NCBI GenBank assembly: GCA_037957365.1
Contig: JARHVA010005351.1
Location: 920,001 to 984,000 of the forward strand
Source of the DNA: Torreya grandis
Taxonomy: Eukaryota > Streptophyta > Pinopsida > Cupressales > Taxaceae
Length of the DNA: 64,000 bases
Direction: 5' to 3'
The notes under the pieces are model-generated. The model was not told the origin of the DNA and ran no database searches. It worked only from the letters and a program-made list of their open reading frames with translations. This document shows positions 48,351 through 60,800 of this stretch, piece after piece. A program made the translations under genes and the position numbers. Numbering within the stretch: the stretch's first letter is position 1; each line of letters opens with the position of its first letter.

Positions 48351-48619
48351 CACTACTTAAAAAGATACAAGCCCAAAGATAATGATGCCATCCATTATAA
48401 TCATTTACAACGGTTAAAATTAAATCATTTTTACTATTGATGAGAATAAACTTTACTATACAATGATTTCTATATGTAAACCAATATATTAAATAAAATA
48501 TTTATAAATCCCATTCAATTTTACTATCATTAACATTCATAATAATATTCAAGTTTAACACCAACAAATTAAGATTGGTATGAAGGTTTATTCTCATACC
48601 AAAAAAACTGAAATATTAC

Positions 48620-49345
48620 CCCTATCATCGTAAATATTTTGAATCATTAGAATAGGTAAATACAAAACACTATACCAATTAGTGAACTATTTACTATCCA
48701 CTCCTTTATTATAAAACCGATTAGAATTTCTATTACCTTCCCTAGAAGTATGTTTAATCACAATTTGTTAAAATTACTTAATGATATCAAGAGTCTCATG
48801 AATAATGTTGCTACTAGTCAAACTTGGAATTTAATTTGTGTGAAGACAATTAATGATATTCAAGGAATCTCATCCTATTAAAATATTAATTAAACCAACT
48901 TATTTTTCAAATCTAACACCCTATAAATTTATAAAAAACTCTATCTATGTGACTAGTTTGAACACCAAAATTCCTATCAAAATATGTAATCACTTTACCA
49001 TTATTATCCCTTATAACCCTTCTGCCACTCACCTTCCCAACATTTCCTTTTGAATAAATATCAAATTTTAATCTATCCGGATCATCAAGGGGAGGTATAA
49101 ATCCATTTTTTCATGCTCTTGGCCTATTTTTTATAGCCTTGATAAGGTTTAGAACCCAAATTAATTGCCAAATACTAGAAATATTTATTTCAATTTCACA
49201 TACCATGTTATCCTTAGTCTGCTTAAGTGAGGTAAAATTATATCTCAAAAGATTAGTTAATTTTAGAGCCAAAAATTTTAATTTACTTTTGATTCCCTTA
49301 AAAATCCTTCCTTTCTTTCCATGTGTGATGATGACATACATTGCT
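48620..49345 (-). pseudogene. LINE (L1-type) RNase H domain remnant
   Basis: The open frame at 49341-49111 (ALKLTNLLRYNFTSLKQTKD, IWQLIWVLNLIKAIKNR) leads into PPLDDPDRLKFDIYSKGNVG, KVSGRRVIRDNNGKVI, FDRNFGVQTSHIDRVFYKF at about 49108-48919. After a frame change, HTSREGNRNSNRFYNKGVDS lies at about 48755-48693. PP....LK.FD...KGN.G..G.GGVIRD..G and, about 120 residues later, H..REGN..AD....G is the pattern of the C-terminal RNase H domain of plant LINEs and related copies. That enzyme removes the RNA strand during element copying. The first catalytic Asp (in KFD) is kept, but the central acidic region is scrambled by stops and the final Asp of REGNxxAD is Asn/Ser here. No reverse transcriptase part is visible nearby; it is a 3'-end fragment. 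Confidence 0.7.
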
Positions 49346-49379
49346 TTTATAGATTAAAATTGGTTTTACTATTCATTTT

Positions 49380-50929
49380 TCTCATCTTATATGTTGTGAT
49401 ATTTTATTGTGTTACCCTTTATATATTTTAATATTACTCTAAATGACATGGGGTAATCATTATATAGATCCTTTTTTATTTTAATATTTCTAATTGACTA
49501 TGTGTGGCATTTGGTGTTCACTTTGTGACTCATTTTGTGTTTGAATCTTTATCTATGTGACTCTCACTCTTTATGGTATTGTGTATTATCATGCATGTTT
49601 ATATGGTTTATTATGTGTGTTATGGCCATGACATAGTGGGTAAATTGTTATGGTATATATGGATACACCTTGGACATTCTACTAAGCTTATGATGTTGTG
49701 TTCCATATCAAACATTATTCTTCTTATGTGCAATGGCATGATACACATCATGCATATTTTCCATAGTTATTGTTTCAACATAATGTATCATATGATTATA
49801 CAATCTAAAATTCTTATGATTAAAATCTACTTATGTTTGGACATGATTTACATGCTTGCATATTTTTCTATATGACATGATGCATTAAAGTCTTTTATTT
49901 TAAGTTGAGTAACTTATAGGATATATTCCTCGCCTCAAAATGGGGTCATAAAAAGTGGGCTTGTCTTAGATAATTATTCCTTCACAAAGATATAATATTG
50001 AAATTTTAATGCAAAAAAATTATTTTTACACATATTATTATATATTTCTAAATTTTGTTTTAGATTTTCACAAATTGAGATATATTATTATAGTATTTAT
50101 GACTTAGATTACATATGTTATCAAATTGGGGGCATATGTGAGGCACATGTGAGATATTATATAGGAATACAAGTGAAATTTCATATATCATATGATATTT
50201 TTACACAAGTTACATGACTCAAACAACATAGGTTATCAGATTGTTAATATATATATAACATATGTTAATATTTCAAGATATTATAATATTTTGGCATATT
50301 TTATATGATTGAAATCACACTAGGTATTAGATTATAGGCATATATGAGACATTATCCAATATTATTTAATTATGTTTCACTCAATATTATTTAGGTTCCA
50401 TTTAGGTATATTTAGAATTGAATATAAAATCTACTTATAGTAGATGATTTAGACTTAATTTTTACTAAAGATTTACTAAGGTTTTACTCACATTTATTGG
50501 AACCAATTATTGGGTTCAATTCATAAAAAAATATAATGATTAGTGTGGTTGAGGTTTATAACCACTTAAATTCAAAGTAACTATCCATATCCAATGAATA
50601 TTGGAGCATATTCATCTCAATATATGGTTTTAACATTACCATATCCATGGTGCATATTCACCCCATTCTTCACTCACTCCATAAGGAAACTTAGTTTGCA
50701 TACCCATAGGTGGATTCACTCCTTGTTATTTTTAATTTTAAATATATTAAATTAAAATTTCATATTTTTTTAAAATCATAATTAAACATTGATTTATACA
50801 TGTTCCATTGTAGATTTTTCTTTGAGAAAGTTAAACATTCAGAACATACCTGAAAACACCCACCATAGTTACATTCAAGGACTAGATTTCTCACTCTATC
50901 TCTTTTAATAATAAAATAAAAGGGGGAAA
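49380..50929 (+). mobile_element. 3' internal region of a third related LTR element
   Basis: Non-coding sequence ending in a polypurine tract and LTR start like those at 28523 and 16670. The mark GGGGGCATATGTGAGGCACA at 50129 lies about 800 bases before the LTR, close to the 844 and 903 bases in the other two elements. An AC-rich block with CATATCCATGGTGCATATTC follows at about 50640. The 100-codon frame at 49573-49875 is hydrophobic and His-rich and matches nothing. Gag, protease and 5' LTR are absent. Confidence 0.55.
50914..50929 (+). other. Polypurine tract of third element
   Basis: AAATAAAAGGGGGAAA directly before TGTAGACACAAAAATATAG. Composition and position match the tract at 28523. 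Confidence 0.65.
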
Positions 50930-52100
50930 TGTAGACACAAAAATATAGTTGTAGACACTTTAAAATGTTAGTTTTGAAAAAACCTTATTATTATACATGA
51001 CATGTGCACACACAAATAACACTTTATCATATCGATTCACTTAATTGTGTGTTTGTCTTTCTCAGATTTCCTTTATATTTTCCTAAATTTATTATCATAT
51101 TACTTAGTCTATTATATTATCTTAGATCACTATTTTTATGTTTCTTTGACACATTTGACAATAGTTATATGAATCTAGTTATAGGAGCCATATACCTTGG
51201 CTAGACCTTTACATGCACTTTGCAATGTCCATTTTACCAATTTAAAAAAATTAATTTGAGTCATCCCACATTTTTTTCATGTTCAATTTAAGGTAAATTA
51301 GTTAAATATTAAATTATATAATCATATAAAGATTAGAACTATTCTTAGATACCATAGATTTATAAATTCACTAAATATATATATAAAACACTAAGGAATA
51401 CATTCACACATTCTTGAGGTAGTTACCTAAAACATAAAAATATTAAAACCCTCAAAGGAATATTCTAGTCCAATTTTGAATATTATTTAAAGGTAAAAAT
51501 TACAGATATTCAAGTGTTAAAATACATAAAAAAAAAATATTACATACTAATATAATAGTGATTGAGCACACAAATAGTTTGGTTGGAGAAATACATGTTT
51601 TTTTAGACCTCTTAAAATTATTATAATGTACGATGTGATTAACCACTCAGTAGGGGGTGGTTGAGATAAACTCAACCCATCACTTATAACCCATTTTTAA
51701 AAGTGAATCAAGTGTTGAAGGTGGAACTAGTGTTTTAAGGTGAAGGAAGATGGATATGTGTCTGTGCATAGTCTCAGTCTATGATATCACACATAATACC
51801 TATGTAAAATAAGGTGTAGTGGATATATTATATAAAAGTATTCAAATTTTTACAATGTCATCTTTATAAACCTCAAATAGATCCAGTTACCCTATGTGTC
51901 CAAGTATTTTTGAATTCATCCTAACTAATTTAGATGACTAATTTTGAGATTCAATCAACTACAAATCCATTTTAGATCATTGTTGATGACTATACACTAT
52001 CATAGACTATAAAAAACTTAAACAAGATAATTATCATATATTATTCATCATTTATATCTATAAAAAGTGTAATAAATTAGTTACACTCTAATATTTACAT
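50930..52100 (+). mobile_element. Probable 3' LTR of third element
   Basis: It starts TGTAGACACAAAAATATAGT immediately after the polypurine tract, similar to TGTAGTCATATAAAAT of the 8-kb element. The rest diverges from the other LTRs and the end is only an estimate from their length. The open frame at 51004-51204 has no recognisable content. Confidence 0.45.
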
Positions 52101-52399
52101 TCAAATTTGCTCAATATAGACATATATTATCCAATCTATTTAGTATCAATGTTTTAGCTTGTTTAATCCAAAATTTAAAAATAATTTGAAATAGGAGATT
52201 TATTATTGAAGTATGATTTTATATGAATTCAATTTATTGTATTCTTGTGAGATATAGGTTGTAAACTAGAAGGTAGTTGTCAAATGATGATTTGAGGTAA
52301 GTCACATGTTTTGATTTTAATATTGACATCATTTAGTGAGAGAATATTCACTAAGGATAAAATAAAAGAATGTTGAAAAAAAATAATTTTACCTTATGA

Positions 52400-52935
52400 A
52401 AGTGAACAAACCACAAATGTGAGATTGTATTTGACAAGTGGGGAACCATTGAACAAATAAAAACCCCACAATATTATTAGAAGTCTTGAAATAATGGATC
52501 TCCTAGAACATAGTATGAAGAACCTAAGAATGATATAGAGAATGAAAATAGGCTAAAAGAACATCATAAATATGGAAGAACAAGAGCAAGATCAATATAA
52601 ATATTTTAGAACTACTAAAAAATCAAGAAGAAAGGAGGATAAAAGATCATCAAATAGAGATAAAAGGAATAAAGAGTTACATATGTAAAAATTTAGTATG
52701 TGTTCTAAGTGTCCTAATCCTCTTAAAAGTGTGGAATATGTGTGTATCATGTGGAGGTAGAAGAGTTACATATAAGTAACTAAGAATCTAACAAGTGGAC
52801 TAGAGAGATAAGTGACACATCATAAATGATAGGATAAGAGAATTTATAACTACAATAAACACACACATAAATAATGTTTATGATAATTTTAAAAACTTAT
52901 AGGAAGGACCCAAATAAGATTAATTCTCCAACACT
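52400..52935 (-). repeat. Direct repeat (probable LTR), left copy
   Basis: Matches 57250-57803 in the same orientation: TTGACAAGTGGGGAACCAT, CCCCACAATATTATTAGAA, AGAACTACTAAAAAATCAAG, GGAGTTACAT-type block, and the end ATTAATTCTCCAACA. A weaker match seems to continue a further 70 bases to a C-run at 53009, which on the minus strand would be a G-rich tract just inside the element. Confidence 0.75.
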
Positions 52936-53760
52936 CTTCAAGATTAATTTGAAGTTATAAAAGTTGTGAAAAATTTTACAAACAAGGAATGAAGTTTAAA
53001 TTATATGATACCCCCCTTAATAAAAAATTACTTGAAGAGGAATTACAATATTTTTGAGAAAGAAAGAAGAGAAGTTGTCAAAATTTATAAGGATGAGAGT
53101 GAAATCAACAATAATATCTAAGAATTCTCTTCAAACAATGTGATAGCTTTGCAATGGAATAAAGACCAACAAAAAGTGGACATGATCCATGAAACCCTAA
53201 AAAAAAGCAAGCTAACACCAATATTTTAAGTTAAGTAACCAATATTACAAAATTAAAGTCTACATATATAATGTAATAAAATTAGATATATAACTAGGTA
53301 AATTTGAGCAAAGATAACTTCCATCATCAAGTGTGATGATCTACATGAAAATAAGTTAGTCAACATAATCAAAACATATATCTTATGCAGTAAAAAGTAA
53401 AGAATAAAATGCAAAAGATGTAGTTAATAAAAAAGGAAACAAGAAAAATGTGTCAATTAAAAAATATATTTTGCATGAAGTATTAAAATAATTATTGTAA
53501 TAATATATATCAAAGTCTATAAAAAAATCTATTAGGTTTAGGAATCAAAATAGTTTTAACCTTAGAGGTTAGAGATTTAATCATTTTTTAATAATACAAA
53601 GTGTCATGTAGGAATTTACAAAAAAAATTCATGGATGCAATTTTTAACATTTAGATATATGATGCATGTGTTTTGTATAATTCACACAAGGTTTAGAAAT
53701 TTTAACTATAGCATGGGCATTAGAAGCGTTATAACAAAAATAAGTTGCATCATAAGTCTT

Positions 53761-54060
53761 TCAATGCAAGTGATGATAATATGTCAAAATTAAATGAGAA
53801 ATAGATAAATCATCAAAACTAAGACTTTTAAAATTTACATTAAATTCAATCAAAATATGTTCAAGAATAAAATATTCACATTTACCAAGTGCACCACTTG
53901 AATAGCCCATATTGTGCATTATTTTTAAGCCAGGGTTGATAGAAGAAGCATTCAACAAATTTTTAGGTGTTTGAGAAGAATAAAAAGTTTCATTAATATT
54001 ATAGAAATTATTCTATGAAAAAGACTCAAATTTGTCAAAAGAAGATTGTATGTCCACCAT
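53761..54060 (-). pseudogene. G-patch domain fragment
   Basis: The frame starts at ATG 54060 (MVDIQSSFDKFESFS), has one stop after about 15 codons, then continues NNFYNINETFYSSQTPKN, LLNASSINPGLKIMHNMGYS, SGALGKCEYFILEHILIEFN, ending at TGA 53761. GLKIMHNMGYSSGALGK followed by ILEHI matches the start of the G-patch motif (G..IM..MGY..G.GLG....GI..PI), a glycine-rich segment that binds nucleic acid or RNA helicases and also occurs next to some retroelement proteases. The later glycines of a typical G-patch are missing. Upstream at 54230-54120 the same strand encodes a coiled-coil-like stretch (ALHKIILKNDEIITLKHEIQ) in another frame. Whether the fragment belongs to the retroelement or to a captured host gene is open. 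Confidence 0.5.
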
Positions 54061-55869
54061 TTAGTTTTGAAAAGTATACTGAATTACGAGAACAAAATTA
54101 TGTAAATTAAAAAACATTATCATTTTGGCATTGAATTTCATGTTTGAGAGTAATAATCTCATCATTTTTCAAAATAATTTTATGTAAAGCATGTTTGAAT
54201 ACTAAAAAAGTGGTTAAATTGAAAACCATGATGCAATGAGAAGTAAAACGAAAGGTGTTTTAATTCTACAAAAATTGTGTGAAAGTCATTAATAAAATGA
54301 CAATGTACTTATATGACAAAGACTTTAATAAATATGATTTAATCAAATTTGATAATAAAATTACCTTTTAGTAAAAAAAAAATTAAATAGATCAATTAAC
54401 TTGTAAATATAAATTTATAAAAAACATTGAAATACTTTAATAATGCCACCTAAATTAATTACCGTAGTTTTTATATTTAAAAAAATAAACTAAAAGTATT
54501 ATATTGTGATTTTGAAAATTATATTAAAATAATTAAACAATAACTTGTTATTCCATTAAATGCCAACATAAATAAAAGACCCTACTTATTCAAAAAATAA
54601 TGAGTTGAAATCATTTAGAAAGCCTTTTAAGTTTTATAAAAATTAGAAGCACGACTTTTCCCCCAAAAAAGATTTAATGCTAGAAAAGAGATTAAGTTCA
54701 TGCCAAAAAACACTTACCAATTGTTCAAACCACATAAAAAAGAAATATAAGTAGCTTTTTATATGAATTTGAATATATAAAACAAAAAGCTTTTATATTT
54801 AAATTGTGCCATGAATTAAGTCTATAAAAGACAAAAGTTTTGTTTGTTTATATTTGCCTTTACGTGGATTAAAAAATACAAATTAAGTCAAACAAACGAT
54901 ATTATGAATGCATTACCCAAAAAAATGTTTGAAGCAAACTGAGGCAAAATGCCCAAAATAAATAATGAAAAACTACCACTTCTGCTTTTTTAAAATAAGA
55001 ATCCACGCTTCAAATTAATGGAAAAACATAACAACTATAACTAAAGTAGTGAATAACATGTTGTATAAAAAAAACCTTCGCCAAAAAAAAACTCTACTCT
55101 GTAACAATTTGAAATTGAGAAAAGACAAGATTAAAATAAATTTAAGTCACTAAGTAATGTAATGCCCAAGGGAAAAGAAAGCTAGGCATATCCTTCCAAA
55201 TGTGTTTATACGAGGAACCTAAAACAAACCATATAGTGGAGAGAATGGCATAAACTATAGAGAGAAAGGTTAATGCTAGAGATAAAAGTTAGATGCATAA
55301 ATTGGAATATTATGGAGATTAAGATGGGGAAAAAATAGTAATGAATAAGAACTATAGAGAGAACAAAAGGCGAGTTGCTTTTTGACACAACTAAATAGGG
55401 AAAAAATAGATAGTTAAAAGAAATGAAAAATTATTAGTTATAAGAATTAAGCATAGTATTTTAGAAAAGGAGAGTCCATTGATCAAAAGGAAAAATTACT
55501 CAAAGCTAATAATTTAGAATAAATTTTTTTTAGAAGAAAAATTTAATTATAATAAAAAAGACTGAAATTTCTAGAATAAATATGAAGACTGAGTTATCAA
55601 TGGAGTAAGAAGCCCATTTTTGCATGAAATAGCTTACAAAAAGAGGTTAGAAGGAAAAATATTATATCATAGGTAAAAAATTGCTTAAAATTAATTAATT
55701 TAATAAATAAAATGTTAGAAAATTAAAAAAAATCTTCTTTCCACTTACAAATTTGTAAAAGTTATCAAGAATCAATGTTAGAAACTGCATGACTTTGATA
55801 TAATGTTTGCCAAGATTGAATAAAAGAACATTGAAAATAAGTAATGAAATAATTTTGTTTATTGCATAT

Positions 55870-57201
55870 AGTAACCTTGAGTTTTACAGGGGCCTCAAAA
55901 CCACAAACATTAAATAAAGAGTTTTAAGTAGGCCGAATGAGCAAAAAGAGAAAGACTAAACAACAAAAACAAAAGCAGACACAATAAACATGTTAATTGG
56001 GGGGACCCTCATAGGTGTCCTCAACAGAATTATCCTTAGGTGGGAAATTGGTCTTGTCTTTCGATTCTTTGGCTCTAGTTCAATTCTCAGGACCCTCAAT
56101 TTGTTTACTCAAAAGAATCATCATCAGGTGTTTCCTACCTTTCATCGAGGGGAAGGGATGCTTAGGGGGGACCCCCTTGGGGGGCCCTAGGGGAGGATTT
56201 GGGGTCCTTAAGAGATTTTGGAACTGGGGAAAGGGAAGGGGTAGGGTAGACTATACCAACACATAGGTCATGGCATCTATTGCCTAGTGAAGCTCATTCC
56301 AATCTTGGATCAGTTTCATCAAATCGAAGACTGCTTGCTGAACCTTTATGTTGAAATTTTGTAACATTACTTTGTTCTTCTCATGTTTCTCTGTTATAAT
56401 GGCCTTACCTTTATAATCATGGGTGGAAGGAGAGCCAAAGGTGATAGGTTTGGGTTTATGGATTAAAATCATTTTCAAGGGAAGGTCATCTAGAGGGGAA
56501 CAGTGTAAACTATTATGAGGAGAAAGATCAGTGATGGGGAGGGACCACACATAAGGATCTCCCTCGAGGGGGCCCTCCGAAGAGTCATCCTTAGATGATG
56601 ATCCTTCAGGGGGGACATTTTTGCTGAGTAGGGTATGGACATGTTTCACCAGTAGAAAGATAAGGCCTTGGTGCAAAATCATGTTCGTAGCATTAACCTA
56701 GTGAAGGAGGACTATGCTTTCCAAGGATTTTAGGAGAAAATATGGAAGGCTAATCTTAAAATCAATGAAATAATTAAACAACATGAAATGGTGTAAACAA
56801 AATGAGTCCTTATCTTCTAGGGTCATGTACCTCATGACTTATAAATAGACTTCATGCTAGTATTTGGGCAAGTCAACGTGGTCAAATCCCTTTTTCTCCA
56901 TTTACACAAATTCATTGGTTTGAGAAAAACATTGTAGTGACTCTTGTTTCTTTGATTGATCCTTGTATTTTTTTGCACATATGCAAGCCATACCTGTGAC
57001 TTCTCCTATAAGCTTCCTAGAAACATGAATAGAAATCCACATCATGGAGACCTTTATTTTTGACCAAGCAGCTAGGAAAACTCTTACCACCAAAGAATTA
57101 TACTCAGTGATGTGCTTCATATACTCTGTTATCCCACCTTTTTTGAGCTTTTTCCACATATTTTTGTTTTCAAAAACCTCTTTGCATGATGTTGGCTCCA
57201 T
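55870..57201 (-). pseudogene. Gag-like retroelement protein, best-preserved copy
   Basis: From ATG 57201 the frame is open for 99 codons: MEPTSCKEVFENKNMWKKL, then GGITEYMKHITEYNSLVVRV, FLAAWSKIKVSMM, SRKLIGEVTGMACICAKKYK. After a stop it continues to about 56700 as HEVYL, VMRYMTLED, LHHFMLFNYFIDF, SLPYFLLKSLESIV. A second open frame of 132 codons at 56682-56284 reads ILHQGLIFLLVKHVHTLLSK, then a Ser/Glu/Gly-rich stretch (PPEGSSSKDDSSEGPLEGD), then KAIITEKHEKNKVMLQNFNI and a short helix (FDLMKLIQDWNELH). A Pro-rich region at 56270-56150 (PPLGPPKGVPPKHPFP) follows, then a GFEAPVK tail near 55890. It parallels the copies at 46.85-48.35 and 19.64-20.69 kb. Function in a live element is presumed to be RNA packaging, but the family is not one I can name. 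Confidence 0.6.
56148..56246 (+). other. G-rich patch with quadruplex potential
   Basis: Repeated G runs of three to six (GGGGAAGGGATG, AGGGGGGACCC, TTGGGGGGCCC, TAGGGGAGG, TGGGGAAAGGGAAGGGG). On the minus strand it encodes the Pro-rich segment of the gag-like protein. It is by far the most GC-rich 100 bases in the window. Plus-strand frames over it are shadows. Confidence 0.7.
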
Positions 57202-57249
57202 GTAGTCTCAATCACCACCTATGTTGATAAGAGTTGTAAGGTTGGAGTG

Positions 57250-57803
57250 TAATGAAACAATGTTACCTTGATAAAGTGATAAAATTATAAAACTAATACA
57301 AGAGATTTGACAAGTGGGGAAACATCGAATGGATAAAAATCCCACAATATTATTAGAATTTTTGTAACAATGGACCTCTAAGAACATAATAATAAGAAAC
57401 TAAGAGTGAGAGAGAGAATGGAGTCAAGCCAAAATAACATCACAAAGATGCAATATCAATATTAAGATCAAGGTTGTAGAACTACCAAAAAAGCAAAGAA
57501 GAGAGGAGGAAAAGAACTCAATAAATAGAGCTAGGAAGAAAAAGGAGTTACATGTACAAGCTTCAACATGTATACAAAGTGTCCCGATCCTTTTATAAGT
57601 GAGCATAATGTATGTACTATGTTGGTGAGATGGTTTACATGAAAGTAACTCCAAATATAAGTGGACTAGAGAGATGAATGATACGTCATAAAGGTTAGGA
57701 TAAAGTGCATTTATAAATATAATAAAATATCACACAAATAATTCTTAGGATAAGTCTAGAAACCTATAAAATGGACCTGAATAAAATTAATTATCCAACA
57801 TTT
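57250..57803 (-). repeat. Direct repeat (probable LTR), right copy
   Basis: Partner of 52400-52935, with the same block order and the same CCAACA end. The 76-codon minus-strand frame at 57424-57654 lies inside and is not a gene. In the minus-strand orientation this is the 5' copy, ending near TGTTACC at 57255 about 50 bases before the gag-like start codon. Confidence 0.75.
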
Positions 57804-60800
57804 AACTAATCATCATTGAAATAAAAAAATTATGGTAAAAATTTCTTGACTAAATTAGGATTAAAAATATAATATCTTAAGGAATTAATGAGTTCATGGA
57901 GCTATTGATATTCTTATAAGGGTATGTTATTTTTATAAAGTTTGGTAAAATTTTCTTGTCAAAGATGAGAAGCTTATTGATTATCTTTTTTTATTTTTTC
58001 TTAAAATTACAAGGGTTAGTCTAGAATTAGACATTATACATGGATCATATACATGGATCATAAGTATGGTAGTTTTATGTATTAAAAATAAAATGATGTA
58101 TTGAACTTCATTATACAAGTCCAATGGTGATAAAAAAAAATGTTATAAGAAAGGAAATTTAAAATCACAACTTTAACATTCCTAGGAGATATAATGATAA
58201 GAAAAAAAATGCACCACATAAGATAAATTTTTCATGATTCATATATTTGAAAAGTGTTACACATTGTATTTATATTGATATTTAACTACTCATTATATTT
58301 TAATAATTGTGTAATAGAAATAAAGGTGTCATAAAATTTATTAATGAGGGATTTATTCACATAAATGTAGCTAATTTTAAAAGTAATATATCATGTAGAA
58401 TAATCAACTTAGTATAATTTTTCAGTTTGGATCATTCATTTAATATATAATTAAAGTGAGATAAATTGGTTTATAATTTTGATCAATTTTTATGGGCAAA
58501 TATTCACAATTTTGCATGATACTCTCATCAAAACTATTAAATGAAGTTATTCTTGCCTAAGGCTAGAGGTCAAGGAATATTAATTTAAAAGGGTGTTTTA
58601 ATAAGGTTATTTTGATGTTTTGGTGATATAATTAGCTCAAAAATGGGACATTACTATGGATATTATATATTTACACAATAGTATCCCACTCTTTAAAAAT
58701 AGACAATTTTATTACATTGTATTTAAGGAGGAGAAATTGAAATTGAATTTTAAGAGGAGGTGATTCAAATTAGTAATTTTTTTACACTATTCAATGCCAT
58801 TGTATTGACTGATAAATAGGTTGTTTTAGTAAATTTCATCAACACTACTAATGACATTATAAAAGTCAAGTATTTATTTACAATATCATTTTTATGGCTA
58901 ATGACATCATAGTTTAACATATTTTCTTATTTATGTGTTTTTTAAAATGTTTTATAAATTATTTAAATTTTAGGGTAGGCTTGGATAGTTGTTAAATATT
59001 ATAATTATTTGTGAAAGAGGTTTAGGTAATGTAGCCTAAATAAATACAAGTTTTTTTTATGCCTTTAATATGAAATATGTTTTATTGATTAGTATAAGTA
59101 TTAGGATTGGTTGTCGTTTCAATGACTTTAGGTGCTAGGATATGATATAGATGATTTTTAGTATTTTTATTATCTTGAGATGATTATTATTTTTTATCTT
59201 AAAATGATCCATTATAGGGCTAGTATAAAGTCTCAAGTGGGAAATGGACTAGTGTTTTTTTATGTTATTTTTTGGATTTATTGGTTTTAAAAGCATTATA
59301 CAATTATGAATACCCTTATCTAGCCATATTATCATTACTAAAGTTATTAAAATAAATAAAATAATAAGATAGGTTTATAAATAAGGTACAATTTGTAGAT
59401 AATTTTCTCAATTTTCATGAACCAACATAAGTTTTTGGTATAGGTTTTATCATTTTTTTGGATTTATTAGTTTACACAAGATATAACTTGAGACTAATTC
59501 ATATTTATAATATATACAAATTAAATAAATAATAATGTAAATAATAGAGTATAACTAATTTATTACATTTTTTATACATATAAATTACTAAGTTTATAAG
59601 GTAATTAACTTGTTTCTATTTTTTCTCATCTATTTCAATGTCCAATCATCAACATTAGTCTTGTATAGATTTATGTTCACTCATATCTACAAACTAGCTA
59701 TTATAACCTACTAGGATGAATTTGATAATGCCTAGATCCCTGTGGTAAGCAAATCTAAATGAGGTTTTCCAAGTTTTTTCATGTTATATTTGAAAAAAAT
59801 TTCCATCACATATTTTTTAATATTCATATGGACAGATATTATATTTGATATAAAAGTATAAGACTACACATAGGTTTAGATTAATATTCCTTCACCTATA
59901 AAACCTATCTCCATTTTCTAAAATTATTTTTCCTTTAAAATTGAGTCAAAAAAGATGGATTGAGATAACCTTAACCACCCATATTTGAGTGGATAAACAT
60001 GACCTATGTTTTAATACTATGAATAATCCTAAAAAAAATGTAATTCTCCCAATTAACTTTGTGTGTGTTCAATTAATAATAAATAATATGTACTACAACC
60101 ATATGTATGGGTTTTGACAATTAAAACCCAATGATTTTGACCTTGAAATAGTATTCAAACATGTCTTAGAGGTTTTTAATTTGATGATATTTTTATATTT
60201 GTATGGTTTATGAAACTTACAAATGGATGTTTGGATGTATTTCTTAGTGTAATATATGCTTTCTAGTGAGGTCCTAGATGATTTCTAGATAGGAGTAGAC
60301 TTAGGCTTAATATGCATATATAAATGATTCTTTATGTAATTTTACTCTAAACCCACATGAAAAAACTATGGAATGACCCAGAAAAATATTTTTAATTTTA
60401 AAAAAATGGGGGAGGAAATATTTAGCTATGGAATATAGTTATAATAGTTGGATCCATTTGACAATGACCAGATATGTCAAGGAAATAGGAAACAATGATA
60501 TAAAATAATAAGACAACCTAAGTAATATAATAATATATTAAAATAAATTATATGGATATTTTCATAATGAATTTTTGTTAATATAGGGCTCACACATAAG
60601 TAAATGGGTAGAAGAGAATCTGAGAAAGAGTTAGTTATGTATGAAAAAGTCATGTATATTAATGCTTGGTATAAATTAACATTTCCAAGTGTCTAAAAAG
60701 GTTTAAAAGTCTGCATTTTCCTAAATTTTGTTATATTAATTGAAATTTATAGAGTAAAATGTTGGAGTGATAAATTGGGTACTTGAGTATAAATATGGTT

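Larger units (their letters stand above)
52400..57803 (-). mobile_element. LTR-type element bounded by 500-bp direct repeats
   Basis: Direct repeats at about 52400-52935 and 57250-57803 flank a minus-strand gag-like remnant (57201-55870) and a G-patch fragment (54060-53761). On the minus strand the repeats begin TGTTGGAGAATTAAT and TGTTGGATAATTAAT, the TGTTGG start common in plant LTRs, which supports reading the element on the minus strand. TATCAAAGTCATG at about 55790 on the minus strand resembles a decayed plant primer-binding site (TGGTATCAGAGC type), which suggests a second boundary inside. So this may be two elements nested or fused rather than one. No reverse transcriptase is visible. 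Confidence 0.5.

Noticed and set aside
49573..49875. 100-codon open frame
   Set aside because: It lies in the non-coding 3' region of the third LTR element and is rich in Ile, Met, His and Tyr from AT-rich sequence. The related elements have no matching frame.
55990..56266. Two overlapping plus-strand frames in the G-rich patch
   Set aside because: They are shadows of the Pro-rich part of the minus-strand gag-like remnant.
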